A program made the position numbers and the translations under genes. The notes under the pieces were generated by a model. It saw nothing but the letters and a program-made list of their open reading frames with translations, was not told the origin of the DNA and ran no database searches. Shown here in pieces: positions 47,761 through 61,139 of a stretch of 64,000 nucleotides of DNA. This DNA is from Nymphaea colorata. Its lineage: Eukaryota > Streptophyta > Magnoliopsida > Nymphaeales > Nymphaeaceae. Where the stretch lies: contig NC_045145.1 in the NCBI RefSeq assembly GCF_008831285.2, positions 9,548,802 through 9,612,801 on the forward strand. Direction: 5' to 3'. Within the stretch, counting starts at the first letter, position 1. Each line of letters opens with the position of its first letter.

Positions 47761-49779
47761 CAGAACAAAAGTAAGGAAACCAATGCTTATTATAGGAAAT
47801 TAAATAAAGGATAAAGCCAGTGATTGCAACATTGTCAAAACTGTAAGCATGTCTTGATACTTGACATGGAATTTCAAAAGTCTTCAATAGACAAGCACTT
47901 CAATTCATATGGGTGGACAACAACAAGAAGAAGACAATGAAAAAGAATTATCACTGTAACAAAGTTTAGACTCCACATGTTAATCAACCATATTCATACT
48001 ATATTGAACGTCTGTAATGCTAACTTTGATCAATAATCTAGAAAAGGTTTCAAATTTCCAAGCCATAACCTTATTGCTTATAGTCAACTGTCATAGTGAT
48101 GTTGCATATATTTTGTGCAACTGATTGATTTCAATGATGACACATGCTTGAAGAATAAGATTAAAAAAAGATGGTCTAATAGTCACAGAAAATGTGTTTT
48201 TTCGAAGAAAACATGCAAAAAACATGATAAATTAAATGGCCATTTAAAACTTAAAAAACACGTAAAAAAAGGTTAAAAATGAAAAAATGCGTTTAAATGC
48301 ATTTTTTTACTTTTTTATTTTTTTCATTTTTTAATGCTAAACAGTTTTTTTCATTTTCTATTTTTTATTTGTTTCAAATATACTTACCTTTTGATGTTTG
48401 TGTTATTAGTTTCTCACTTATTTTATTTTTTCTCTATTTTTAGTTTTTTAAAATTTTTTAAAATTTACCATATTTTACCCATTTTTTTTCAAGCTCGCTG
48501 TATTATACCTGAGAAAAACCTTACAGTTTAAAACTCGTTAACGTTATTTGTGACTATACTATAAACAAGATAATTCCATTCAAAGCACCAGAAGAGGTCA
48601 AAAGGATATTCTTTTGTGGTTGTTAACTATTTAAGAATATATATCTGAAATGTTTGCAAGAAATCATAGAAAATTTCAAATTTTCAAATTGAAGTGTAAC
48701 GAAAGTGGAGACAAGAACAAAAATTTATATGGAGGCATGCAACAATTATTACAACAGAAAAGTTTTATCATAAGCAGCAGACCATCAACACAAAGTCACA
48801 ATAAAATCAGTCCACATTTCATGACCTTAAAATTGAAATTGAGTAGCCCTTATCTCCACATAATCTAACCATCTTCCCATCTTTTCTTTGCTCTTCAAAT
48901 ACATATGACCACCATCAACATAAAAAAAATGGAAAACCGAAAGCAAAAAAATGACACTTCTTCAATCTCCTGTTCTCCAATAAGCTGGGGATTCAAGCCA
49001 TTACTTCTTCCAAAGAACACTTCCTGCACACTTGGAGGCACTTGATGCCTTTACTTTTTCGATTAAGAGTTCGATGCATGCTGACTTTTAAAAAAAGGTT
49101 TGCTTTATGAAGTTCATAGATGAGGAGGTCAAACACACTCGAATACCCACTACTTGCTTGTGGTAACCTCTTACAAGCCACCACTTGATTGAGTGATCTT
49201 CAACCTTATGAGAAAATCTCTCATTTATTTATTTTTTGTCCTTATAAGGGATTTTTCTTTTTTCCATGTTGGGAATTTTAGTTATCTTGAGCTCCAAACA
49301 CCTACTGCCATATTAGGGCCCAAACACATAACCAACTTTTGGTGATATGCTCATCCAACTACTAAAAGTCAGATGTATGTATTCACATTTATAATACAAT
49401 TCTTTGGGTGAATAAGAGGAGTATTTCATCCTACTCCTTGGATGAGGGCACAAGCCTTGGCAAAGTAAACTGCCACCCCCTTAGGCCAATTAATGAGGAG
49501 AAATGAACTTTTACACAACCAGAACATATATAAGTCGGGGAAGTTGAACAGATTTTGACGAAGTCCTATTTTATCACACTATGCTTGACTAAAGTACCCA
49601 ACATGTCTTATATGCACAATACTTGCTTGTATTAATATAATTGGTAAGACAACGTGGTAGTACATTTGGGTGCCCATGTTCTTTGCATTGGCTTGATATT
49701 TTCTTTGCTATTAGCATGTGAGCCAATGAAAACAAGATAGAAACATTACAACCTCTATTAAGAACTACAATAAATCCAT
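42331..49779. other. Long gene-poor AT-rich stretch
   Basis: No gene I can support. Noted inside: a 29-bp tandem repeat of GTGTCTCATATAATGTTG (45232-45260 and 45264-45292); an (AG)n microsatellite (47730-47754); and a relative of the GTATTGTCACATA MITE at about 48177-48559 (TAATAGTCACA left, GTATAGTCACA right in reverse complement, with ATTATACCTGAGAAAAACC). Minus ORFs at 43654-43851, 45742-45972 and 46377-46601 are open but not recognised. Confidence 0.5.
48177..48559. mobile_element. Probable MITE related to 10259-10595
   Basis: Inverted termini TAATAGTCACA and GTATAGTCACA, homopolymer-rich interior and the shared internal phrase TATTATACCTGAGAAA. No clean TSD was found, so boundaries are approximate. 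Confidence 0.5.
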
Positions 49780-49784
49780 ATTGT

Positions 49785-50059
49785 GTTAGATTTTGATGTG
49801 TAACATCAAACCACATAGTGGAGTCTTTAGTAGATGCAAGAGGAGGGGAAGAGGAATAGACTACTCATGCAAGAGTAAGAGAGAACAAAGAGGGCAGCAG
49901 CATTGACGCCTGCCTCTTGTTATCATTATATACTAATACAATTTAGTATACAAACAAAATGTACAAAACAATATTGAAAATAAGAAGTATGCCACCGCCC
50001 ATGCATGTCGTTAAGATGGGTCGGGTCGGGTCTGACTGGGCCTGATCTAAATCTGAATA
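49785..50059 (-). repeat. Copia-4 3' LTR
   Basis: 275 bp, + strand TGTTAGATTTTGATG...CTGAATA, abutting the polypurine tract at 50060-50071 (minus strand CTTGAGGGGGGA). Its inner end should be CA but reads TA. Confidence 0.88.
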
Positions 50060-50084
50060 TCCCCCCTCAAGTTGTGCATGTGAT

Positions 50085-53000
50085 TTGATCATTGACAACT
50101 TGTTCTTCAATTCCCAGAAATGATGCTCTGTGAGACCCTTGGTAAATAGATGAACCACTTTTTGAGACAAGGGTATATAAGCAGGAACAATTTCGTTTTC
50201 ATCAACATTCTAGCGAATAAAATGTTGATCAACCTCTATATGCTTAATACGATTATATAGGATAGGATTGAAAGCAATCTTGATGGCACTTTGGTTATCA
50301 CAAAATAGAGATGATTGAGCAATAGGAAGAGAGAGTTCTCCAAGCAGATGACACAACCATGAAGCTTTAGCTGTGCCGACAATCATTGTCTTATATTCTG
50401 CCTCAATACTTGATCTAACAACTACACATTGTTTCTTGTTACTCTAGCAAACAAGATTTAAGTTAAGAAATATACAATAACCTGAAACTGATCGTCTATC
50501 ATCTGGATCACCAACCCAATTTGCACCAATATAGGTGAAAATGATATGTCCATTCAAATCAGTTGCCTTTCTTGTGTAGACGAGTCCATCCCCAAGAGTA
50601 TCATTAAGATAGTGCAGAATACGTTTAGTAGCATCCATTTATTCTTCTATGGGTGTGTGCATAAACCGAGAAACTTGATTCACTGCATATACTATGTTTG
50701 GGCATATAAAGGTGAAATATTGCAATATGTCAACTATACTCCGATAAAAACCAGGATTTGAATATGCAGTACTCCCATCAGAGGCATTCAATATAGTGTT
50801 GAGAACACTAGGAGTATATATGGGCTTGCAACTCATCATACCTGTTCTATCCAATATATCAAGAGTATATTTGTGTTGCGTACGAGTAAACATGTCACCT
50901 TTTTATCAAGCTTGACACCCAAAAAATACCATAGTTCATCGAGATTCTTCATTTTGAATTGTTGTTTCAATATTTCCTTGACATGAGATATGACATGAAG
51001 AATTTCTAGTGAGAACTATGTCTTCTACATATATGAGTAGCCAAGTTGTAATTTCACCTAAAGGATATATGAATAATGAATGGTCAAGTAAACTTCTAAG
51101 AAAACCAGCCTGCTGCACATGAATAAAAAATCTATCGAACCGTGGGCAAGATGCTTGCTTAAGCCCATATAGTGATCTTTGTAACTTACACACCCATTGG
51201 GTTGGATCATTAGTAGCATAACCTGGAGGTTGTTCCATGTATACTTCTTCTTTCAAAAAACCATAGAGAAAAGCATTTTTGACATCCAACTGACATAAAG
51301 ACTGTCCATGTGAGACTACAAGAGAAATGATAACCTATATTGTTTCCATCTTGACAATTGGACTGAAAATCTCATTATAATCTTCTCTGTACTGAAGCCT
51401 CTAGCCACAAGACAATATGTCCATCAATACTTATATCAAGTTTATATTTGAGTTTGTAAACCTATTTTAAACCCACTATATTCTTATTATCCGGATGAGG
51501 AATTAAACCAACCATTTCTTCATTCATGGCCTCGTCGACCCAATACTTGTTCTTGCATGCGTGTTCAAAACATTTTGGCTCCACCCTTTCCTTAATTTTA
51601 TCATAAAAAGTTGAAATTCTAAAGAGAAGTTATCATAACTTACCTATCTATCAATAGAATGTCGCACACATTCTGATCTATGTGGGCAAGTGATGATAGT
51701 TTATGGAGCAGCTGCTGGAGCTGAATGTCGAGATATACTCTATTCCTAAAAACCGATTAGGCAAAGATGTGTTGGGCGTCTGAGTAGGTGGAGGCGTGCT
51801 GTCCATCTGAATACTTGAGGCTGCCTCAAAATCATTTATAATTTTGTCACTTTGTGTGTGGTATGCAGTAGCTTCTTGGCCTAATATTTCAGCGTTCAAC
51901 CATGAATCATATGTATTATTGCTTGTATTGAACATTGCATGTGGCTCCTTTAAGTCTTTCAACTTGTGCTCATCAAAAACATGTCGTGAAATATGTACAT
52001 GCCCAATCTTTGGATTATAGCAGTGATAGCCTTTATAAGTCTCTACATAACCCACAAATCTGTACATAATAACTCAATCTTGAAATTTATTTCTTAAGGA
52101 AACATCAACATGAACATAACATATTCATCCAAAAACACGTAGTTCATCATAATTTGGTTGTTCTTGATGTAAAACAAAGAATGAAGATTTTTGTTCAAGT
52201 ATGAATAATGGCAGTAGATTAATAAGATGAACCACAATATGGAAGGCTTCAGTCCATAAATTCATGGGCACATTTGTGTTATGCATCATACTTAGTGCAC
52301 TTTCAACTATGCGTCTATGCTTTCTTTCAGCAATACCATTCTGTTGTGGTGTGTGTGTGAATATGAAATTTGTCTAGTGATCCCATGATTTAGTAAATAT
52401 TCAGTAAATTCATTTGAAATGAACTCATTACCACCATCACATTGGAAGTGCACAATATTACTAGAGTATTTGTTTTAGACCAAGGCATGGAATTGAGTGA
52501 ACAAGCAGAAAACATCTGATTTGTTTTTTATGAAGTGAATCCATGTGTAACGTGAATAAGAATCAATAAAAACAACATAGTATTTGTTCCCGAAAGAAGA
52601 AGAAATAAGAGCAGGCCCCCAAACATTAGAATATATGATATCAAATAACTTTGAAGTTCACTTATTTATTGACTGAAAAGGAAGAGCATGGCTCTTACAA
52701 ATATGACAGTTTGAGCACATGTTAGACTCATTGATTGGACTTAGACTGGACTTATGTAACAGTCCGTTTTGCAACAAGATTTTGAATGAAAAACCAATTA
52801 CAATGTGCTAAACGACCATGCCAAATGGATGACTTATCATACTTTGTTATATTGACTTCAGTCTGACTGGAAAAAGATGAATCTGAAACACATGACTTGG
52901 ACACTTTTGAAGCTTCTTCAATGACGTACATGTCTCCTTTGCGAGCACCTTCAGTGAATGTCTTCTTGGTTTGAGCATCATTGACATAAACAAAAGGAGT

Positions 53001-54276
53001 ATACTCAACAAAAGAATGAGTATCATCAATATGCTTTGACATGGAAATGATATTTTTCTTCACATCTAGAACAACAAGAATATTCTTTAAAGATATGAAG
53101 GAATGAGCCATGGATATCTGTGTATTTCCAATATGAGATATTTTGTGATGGAAACCATCTTTTGTAACAACTGAGCCGTTAGGTAAATAAGGGAGAGCAG
53201 TAGAGAGCTTACCTACATCATAAGTCATGTGAGATGCGGCACCAGAATCCACATACCATTGTCCTTCCTCGTTTTGTTTAAGATTGACTTTGGCAAGAGC
53301 TATGTTTAATATCTATTGCACATTAGGAGGAATGTTTGATGCTGCTACCGTGTTTGACACAGTTGACCCTGCTACCTTATTGTAATGCCCAACCTGTTTT
53401 CCTTTAATTTGAAGGTTATGCCAACATTCTAACTTCACATGACCTCTTTTATTGCAATAAAAACAAGTAGGCATTCTTCATGGTACATTTGCTTGTGCAT
53501 TTGTGTTTGGTATAGGAAGAATACCTCTCTCCATCCCTGCCTGTGAGTTCCAACTTCTTTTCAAAGCATGGGTGCCAGTGACCAGCACATTATGAGTACC
53601 AGAAAAAGTAATTTTTATCATTGTATATGACTTGCTTCAAGCTGAATCAATTTTGCTTTCAAGTCTTCAAAAGATGGAAGAACAGGTAATACCTCTAAAG
53701 TAGTGCAGAAAAATATCAAAATCTGACCCCAATTTACTTAGACCTATTGTACCTTGTCCTTGTCACTGACTGGGTGTGATACGATTGCAAGCTGGTTGCT
53801 GACATTTTTTATTTCATGTATGTACTCCAAGACTGAACGTGTTCCTCGCTTGATATCCTAAAATTGCCTCTTGCGTTGTAGGAATCTTGCTTCTGATGCT
53901 TGAGAATATGTGGTAGCGAGTACATTCTACAACTCAAGTGTTGAAAGATCATCATCAATGTCCACCAGAACTGCTTTTGATAATGTGGAAGTGATATATG
54001 TAACAAGAGATTAATCATGAGCCACCTACATCTCATATTCATGATTGATTTCTGCAATGGTTTCTTAAACTTGCCTTGTAGCATTCTTCACCTCCCACAT
54101 AATTCATCTGATGGCGCAAGTGTGGTGTCATTGAGATGTCCATAGAGACAGTGACTCTTGATGAAATGGACTATTTGACGTTTTCGTATCAAATAGTTGG
54201 TATGGTTTAACTTTTGTGAGATGAGTGGAGAGAGGAAACTAGATGACAAGATGGTGTAATTGCGGTTGTGATCCAT
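50085..54276 (-). pseudogene. Copia-4 Gag-Pol remnants
   Basis: Gag starts MDHNRNYTIL at 54276. A CCHC knuckle CFYCNKRGHVKLEC survives at about 53423-53475. Protease VDSGAASHMT is intact (53220-53255). The integrase finger segment WHGRLAHCN is at about 52790-52830, and the integrase core (52070-52750) is broken by stops. RT at 50936-51289 keeps MDVKNAFLYG and YGLKQAS, but the catalytic box reads YVED instead of YVDD (51020-51031). RNase H pieces (50444-50638) keep DRRSVSGYC. The scattered stops indicate long decay without selection. Confidence 0.9.
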
Positions 54277-54299
54277 AGTGGAATTTAGAAACTATACAT

Positions 54300-54560
54300 A
54301 TAAGAATAGAAACTTATGGCATGTAACTTTGAAATATGGGGTAGACAACAACAATAAGAATTGAAACTTACGGCGGGTAACTTTGAAATAATGGCAGATA
54401 ACAACAATTAGAAAACAAAGATAAAACAGAAATTTTGGGATTAAGTGTAGATGTTAGAGATTAAGGCAGACGACAACAATCAGAAAACAGAGATAAAACA
54501 AAGGAAAATTAGATAAAACAAAGGAAAATTTTGGGATTAAGTGTAGATGGCAGAGATTAG
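54300..54560. repeat. Short direct repeats in the Copia-4 leader
   Basis: Repeated GAAACTTA(T/C)GGC plus GTAACTTTGAAAT (54309 and 54363), then AGATAAAACAAAGGAAAATT twice (about 54491 and 54511) and GGGATTAAGTGTAGATG twice. They lie between the PBS and gag. Confidence 0.75.
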
Positions 54561-54646
54561 GGCATAGATTTTAGGGTTAGCACAAAAAAACAAAGAATAG
54601 TGCAGAAATCAGAGATTCTTATCAGACATTCTCAGTAGCAAAACTT

Positions 54647-54658
54647 GTTTTGATACCA
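54647..54658 (-). other. Copia-4 primer binding site
   Basis: Minus strand TGGTATCAAAAC next to the 5' LTR; the first eight bases match the initiator tRNA-Met PBS seen in the other Copia elements. Confidence 0.85.
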
Positions 54659-54951
54659 TGTTAGATTTCGATGTGTAACACCAAACCACCGAGTGGAGTA
54701 TTTAGTAGATGCAAGAGGAGGGGAAGAGGAATAGACTGCTCGTGCAAGAGATAGAGAGAGAGAGAGAGAGAAGAAAGAGGGCAGCAGCATTGACGCATGT
54801 CTGCCTCTTGTTATCATTATATACTAATTACAATTTAGTATACAGATAAAATGTACAAAACAATATTGAAAATAACAAGTACGCCACTGCCCATGCGTGT
54901 GGTTAAGATGGGTCAGGTCATGTCTGACTGGGCCCGATCCATATCTTAACA
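54659..54951 (-). repeat. Copia-4 5' LTR
   Basis: 293 bp, TGTTAGATTTCGATG...ATCTTAACA, with a GA microsatellite (about 54749-54772) absent from the 3' copy, which explains the length difference. Confidence 0.92.
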
Positions 54952-54956
54952 TATTA

Positions 54957-57099
54957 GCCATAGAAAAGGTGCCTAGGTTTGAAAAGGAGATTATGAAGAA
55001 TGTTAATTGTTATAGACCTTGGATAAGTATAAATCCTTTTATTGCTATGAGTTTCCTCATGGTGTTGTCAGCCCAAGGCGAAACCCCATGCTCCAACCAA
55101 GATCATGTATGAATATGAATCAAGCATATGTCTGCTCATTTTCTTCAGGAGTCAATCATCAACAACAAGGCTTTGCTAAGCTAAGCCAAGCAAGAGGAAA
55201 GGGACCTACTTGGTTCATTTCAGAACCTTAACCGCGCAAGCACCAACTCTTAGGAAATTCACTTCTAAAAGAAACTTTGTGCTCTTCCTTTGAGGAATAA
55301 TAATAATTAATAGTAATAATAACACATCCAATTTTAACGGCAGTCAACATGCAGAAAGTGAATCTATCTCCTCACACTACATTTATCATAGTGTGGGGGA
55401 ATAGTAAAGGGCATTATATCATGCCCATCCATATGACGTGTCTCTCAGGAGGAGATGAAGCCAGTTCTTTTATAAGAAAGAAATATCAGTTTGAGAAGGG
55501 AAAAAAATGAGTTCAAACATCGATGTAAGAATCAAAACATGATTAGCATAAAACTTCTCATTTTCAATAATCCACAAAACTATTGTAATAATGAGATAAC
55601 AGTAACATACAAGAACCATGCTCCAACCCAGCTCATGTATGAATATGAATCAAGCATGTATCCCCTCATTTTCTTCAAGAGTCAATCACCAACATGGCTT
55701 TGCTAAGCTAAGCCAAGCAAGAAAAAAGGGAGCTACTTGACTCATTTCGGAACCTTAATCTAGCAAGCAGCAACTCTTGTAGCCATGTTGCTAAAACCTT
55801 CACCTAGATCACTGCAATAGCTTTAATAGTTTCTTCATGATAATCTTCCACGGAACGACTAAATACAATACATCAAATTCTTCAATGACTAAGCTTTCAA
55901 TTGAGTTACATAGATAATTGTTATTGGTGGTGGATGAGTTTGAGTTGCATTATTAAGGACGTTAGTAGCCTCGGTTCCCTTTATGTAGGAGCCATAGAAG
56001 CAGAGGTAGAAAAAGAGCTGGGAAATTCTTAGAAGCTGCCCCCTATCAAATCAGGGTCTGACCGCTCTGTCATCTTTAGGAGGTAGATATACAGGTAAAG
56101 GCACAGTTTCGACGCAATTAACTTCAACAGACTTACCTAGCTTGTGAGATTCCCAAAGAGAAGCTTTATCGCAAAAGGCGGATGAAGTGAAGATTAATAT
56201 CGAGGATGGAGACAATGGCTGGTCATGTCACCCTTTCCAGGTTTATCTAGGCACAAAGAAGCCTTCTAGTCTTTCTTGTTGTTTCTTTGGAATGAACAGG
56301 TTTTGGCTGTGTGGGGTAAACCAAGGGGCGGAGCTAATGTTTTTTCAACAGAGGATTATTATATAATGCTTAAAATATTTTCCTGCACAAATTAAAATTT
56401 TTGAAATGTTTAGTAGTAAAATATTAATTTTTCAAAAATGTGGGAAGAGCTATATGGCCCCTGCTGCCCCCCTACCTGTGGGAGAGTTGGAAATTTCTAG
56501 CTAAGGGGCATTAATATTTAAATTTTAAACTTTAGTGAACACCCATGAATCTTTTTCAGATAGTTACATATTCAGATTCAAATTCAAATTCAAATATGAA
56601 GAAAGAAAAGTCATATCTGAATCCAAAATTAGATTTCACAATCTGAATCTGAATCTAAATCTTAATTTTATACTTTGAACAGAATTTGGCTGCTTTCCAA
56701 AATTTAAGGGCATTAGATATATGATATTTGTTTAAAAATAAATTTAATCTAGATCCGATGTCATATTTATGTATGTCCGAATTCGATAGGAATTTATTTT
56801 TAAATCTAAATCCACTTATTCCTTAATTGGATATTAAATTCTTTTCCATATTCGATTTTTTCTAAGCGGTTCAATTGGATATCCAATATAAATCATACAT
56901 TGACATCCATCCCCATGCATTGATTTGAAAAAAATAACGAAGCATCAATATGTAAATAAACAATTTGTATGGGTCGGGTGTGGGCTATTGCCCTCAGCAG
57001 CCCGTACGTGCCACCGCTACCGGCCCATGCTAAAACCTTGTTGATAGATCTTTTGCGACAGAATAAGGAGATCAAGTAAGTGGAAGGGCGGGAGCTTCA
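54957..57099. other. Non-genic stretch with a 165-bp direct repeat
   Basis: Copies at 55087-55251 and 55617-55778 share long blocks, such as CATGTATGAATATGAATC and GCTTTGCTAAGCTAAGCC, and lie 530 bp apart. 56560-56900 is full of degenerate ATTCAAATTC and GAATCTGAATC words. No gene was recognised. Confidence 0.55.
55087..55251. repeat. Direct repeat, copy 1 (partner 55617-55778)
   Basis: About 165 bp repeated 530 bp further on with scattered differences and small indels. Non-coding; the ORF at 55019-55231 runs through it but is not conserved in the second copy. Confidence 0.8.
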
Positions 57100-57363
57100 A
57101 TGAGCATTGATGACGTTAGCGTCCCTTCCTTTCCCTCACAATATCCCATAGAGCCAACAAAAACCAACCTAAATTCCTCCCCGACCTCTTTGAAGTCAAG
57201 ACCAACGGCCCAACTGAGCTTAGTAGCTAGGCATCAACAAGCTACAGGAAAAAAGCCAGATGCATCCTGGCAGATGAATTGCGTTTTCGCAGATAAAAAA
57301 ACTCAGGATGAATCTATGACTCCCCGCCTTCCTAAAGCAGCTCATAAGCTCCCGTGTTCTTGA
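57100..57363 (+). CDS. Small ORF, hypothetical
   Basis: 87 codons, Ser/Pro/Thr/Lys-rich, opening MSIDDVSVPSFPS. I do not recognise it, and no domain, signal or membrane segment is visible. It is less AT-rich than its flanks, and a donor-like AAAG|GTAACTT follows the stop at about 57461, so it could be a first exon or leader of a lost gene. Equally it may be chance. Confidence 0.2.
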   Translation: MSIDDVSVPSFPSQYPIEPTKTNLNSSPTSLKSRPTAQLSLVARHQQATGKKPDASWQMNCVFADKKTQDESMTPRLPKAAHKLPCS

Positions 57364-59110
57364 ACTCAGAAAACCTTCTCCTGACCCGAGCCCACTGCAG
57401 CTTGAGTGTTCTTTCTTCCCTTCTTTGTGCTATTTACAGCATTCATAACCCTCACCAAAGGTAACTTCATTCCCTTGTGTGAGGAAGGCCCTTTGCTGTG
57501 AGAAAGAAAGAGAATGTTGTAAAATAGGAGATCAGCCGATCGAGATTAATTTCAAATAATAAGTCAATCAAGTCATAGGCTTGATGGCGTGGGTACGTAG
57601 TAAATGATGCAACATGGCATGCCAAATCAACAATGATTAAAAAAAAGGAAATTACCGTGAGATATCAAACTTCTAACTTGCCTTCACTTTGATCAATCTT
57701 TTAATGTTAGGTGGTATTAACAAGTGCTGGGAGGGTTTGAGAAGCAAGCAATATAGTGGCTAGCTGATCCTATTTGGATGACTATATGTACATACTTGGG
57801 TCTCGCACTTCATATTGTCTTCTTTCACACCCCTCTTGATGCAAGCCTAAGTAAGCAAAGGGGTGAGTTGGGCACAAGCTACTTTAGAGGGGGTAGGTTG
57901 TAATATCTAATGTGTGTATGTGTGTGTGTGTATACACGCTACAGCCACAAATGCCGTTCTTGGGTTTTTATTGGTGAACTTTTTCTCAGGTATGTCAGAT
58001 TAATCTTGGAGTTTTAAAAAAAAAAATCAAATGTTAAGTAAAAATACTACAGTTGAGAAAATAATTAGAAGACTTAAAGAACACCTAAAATGATAAAGTA
58101 ATGAACATTATTATACTGCAACTAAGAGGTCATGTTAAATAACTAAAATAAAACGAAATAAAAAATGAAACAAAAGTTGAAAAATGAAAAATAGAAAAAT
58201 CATGAAAAAATAGTGATAAAATCACGATAAATTTGCAATAAATTAATTTTAAGTTTTTTTTAAGATATCAATTTTTTGTGTGTATATTATTCAATTTTTC
58301 ATTAATATCATGGTTTGTTCAAAAATGTCATGATATTTGTGAGTATGCTATATATACACACACACATACCCCCCCCCCTCCCTCTTTCCCATTCTCTTGC
58401 TCTCAATTGAAAGCAACCGTAACGCTTAAAGGTGATCTCTGTTCAAAAAAATCAAATGTCTCTCAACTTAGAGGTGATCTCTGCAAGTAACGCTTAAACA
58501 ATAAAAAAAGTCTTGTATATAAGAAATTGAGATATTTGGAATGGACATATGTTCTTGGATTTGAAATTGCTTACTGTTCTGCTTCATAGCTTTTTCATGC
58601 AGCCAAAGTCACTTGGAGGGTACATTGAGCTTTGCCGAATAAGGTCAACTATAACTATACAGGTTGGGTGTACTTGCAACATCAAACACTTAAGCTTTTC
58701 ATAGATTGTTAGTAAAGACACCATTAAAATGTTTGGCCTAGATGAATCGTGGAAAAAAAGCGCTTTTGAAATATGAGCATAGAATTTTGTGTAGACATTT
58801 GCAAAGCCAAACATAAACAAACGAGTCAAAGGACAAAGAAAATAAGGAACTAGAGAACATTAAGCAACCGTAAGGAGCTTTCTATAAACCAAGCGGTGTT
58901 GGTGATAGAACAAATCGAGAGCAAATCAAGAGAGAGAGGGCTGAGTATGAATACACAACATTGATATATGGACCAAATGCAATAATGTAAGTAGTTCTAT
59001 CTATAAAAACTTAATGAAGTTGAACAGGAACTTGACCTGGCCCTTGGTGATGAGGACCTTTGTAGTCCTTAGCTAAGGTTACCCGGCCATAGCCCACCCA
59101 CGCAATACGA
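57364..59110. other. Non-genic stretch with MITE-like segment
   Basis: 57939-58348 resembles the GTATTGTCACATA family (left CTACAGCCACA, right GCATACTCACA in reverse complement, interior CTTGGGTTTTTA and TTTTTCTCAGGTA). TG, CA and C9 simple repeats lie at 57911-57932 and 58354-58378. No gene was recognised. Confidence 0.45.
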
Positions 59111-60617
59111 CACTACAGGAAAAACAAGCCCATAATGGTGATATGTTTTACTGGGATTGCCACTGCTATAGATCTATACCGGTGAGTTTATCACCGCTGC
59201 AATCACTATTATTGCTTCCCTCGCTGTAGCTTTTTGCTGTGAAACTGTGCTGCCCAGTGTAGCCAGCCTATACGATACTTCTAATCACTGGAATAGATGA
59301 TATAGTGGTAGTGCATTTCATCATTGCTATAGTGCTTAACAATAAAAACAAAATACAGCTATAATTGATCTGCAGTACCTGCCCAGCTTGACAAATTTAT
59401 AATTGGTAATTTGCAATCCATAAAACGGCCCATGCTAGGGGGTCTGTTCATTCAAAGTAGGAGCCACAATGTTGCCATAATAGCAGAGGACTCAACCCTC
59501 AGTCTACCATGTGTAATTCCACCAAGAACATCCATCTTTGAAATGAAAACTAACTGGCTTAAAAGAGAAGGCACCATCAACACCAATGATGCTTGCATAA
59601 AACAAACAAATAATTATAATATTGACATATGCTTATGAACTTCGAGGTATACATGAAACAACAAATTCCGATAGTTCTCTAATTAATGGACACCCTGCTC
59701 AGAAATACTGTCAATATGTGAGACCTGCAGCCAGACATTATAGCTATCAGAATGTTCTGCTTCAATCTGCATGATCCAGAATGCATTCATAGAAATGTTC
59801 CAACAATCGCCACTGTCACCAGAGAAACTACGACACCAAACAAAGATTTGTACCATATGTACCAGGGTGATGCTGGCTATCAGACAAATGCATAGTCCTT
59901 TTCTATCCACAAAGCTACTTAGTGTGTATACTTGAATGAATATTTCTCTGATTATTCAGATAACCATGAGATTACCACTTGGAAAGGTTGACCGTGGGAC
60001 TATTTACACATTTGCTGAACTAGATAGAGTTTCTAAAATGAAGCACCTGAAATTCTGCGTCATCTACTGTGGTAAAATGTATGCCTTCGATCATAAAAGA
60101 ATGCGAGCAAGCATTTCTTACTTTAATGTGGAGCAAACGGATGAATATTTAGTATTTACCATCTCTTCTTCTGCTTAAACCATCTGCTCCAACTCCCTTA
60201 CCACCTATGGGAGCAGTTTCAACCTGTCCCATTTATTCAGCTTATAGCATCTAAGGGGCAGCTTTATAATCCTTGTTGCCGATCAACTCATAAGCCATTC
60301 ACCTGCTGACACATCAATAACTTCCTACAACTTCCTGCAAGCATGTGGAATATTGTTAGAAAAATCATTGATTTCTAGAGAAACCGATAAAGGGATATCA
60401 TGTAATGAATAAATTCATTCTTCGCTTATGACAGGAGGTTCCTTGGAGAATATATAGTGTCTCAAGTTAGCAATGAAATCCAACAGAAGATGGCGTCCGC
60501 TAACATGACAATGTACATGGAGAGACATTTTGCCTTGCATCTTCTTCCACTCTGCCACTACCTCATCTCTTTGTAATCTGTTATAACATCTTTGCGACTA
60601 AAACTAGATAATCATTA

Positions 60618-60619
<2 letters not shown>

Positions 60620-60674
<55 letters not shown>
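60620..60674. repeat. (TA)n(TG)n microsatellite
   Basis: A short TA run followed by about 22 TG units. Confidence 0.95.
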
Positions 60675-60677
<3 letters not shown>

Positions 60678-61139
60678 AAAGGAAAATTCCATATTCAACA
60701 CAAAGCAGAGATGCCACCCATTCCATATTCAGCAAGGAGAGAGAGATTTGGAGCAAATGTTTTATCATCTATTAATGAAGAATCGGATGTTTAATCTGAA
60801 ATTCTGAATTCATGCGGTAACATGGTTGGAGCCATATGCAAAAGTCAAGCTGCCAAATACAAAATTATTTCGGTTAATTGATAGATTATGAGGTCAAATG
60901 AATGCTTGCAGCAAAATATGATATGCCAAAACTCAATTTAGAATGCGAATTATGTTTGTCACACTATGTGGGAATGTTGCAAGAAGCTGGAATCAGTTTA
61001 ATTGCTAGATAACACATAAACACATGTCATTTTTCATCAACATCTGAATCATTCCAATCACAGCATGAAAGGATTGGTGTAAAGAATGTAAAGCAAGAAA
61101 AATGATAGATATAGTTAACTGTAACTGCTTCACATTGGA

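Larger units (their letters stand above)
49785..54951 (-). mobile_element. Copia-4 LTR retrotransposon, decayed
   Basis: 5167 bp on the minus strand. LTRs are 275 and 293 bp and visibly diverged; flanks TATTG (49780-49784) and TATTA (54952-54956) match at 4 of 5 bases. The 3' LTR terminus has changed from CA to TA (+ strand GAATA at 50059). Domains read gag to RNase H but with many stops. It belongs to a different lineage from Copia-1, -2 and -3 by its LTR and gag. Confidence 0.93.

Noticed and set aside
59936-60178. 80-residue + strand ORF in the presumed CACTA element
   Set aside because: No motif, no splice context and no composition shift; kept out as chance.
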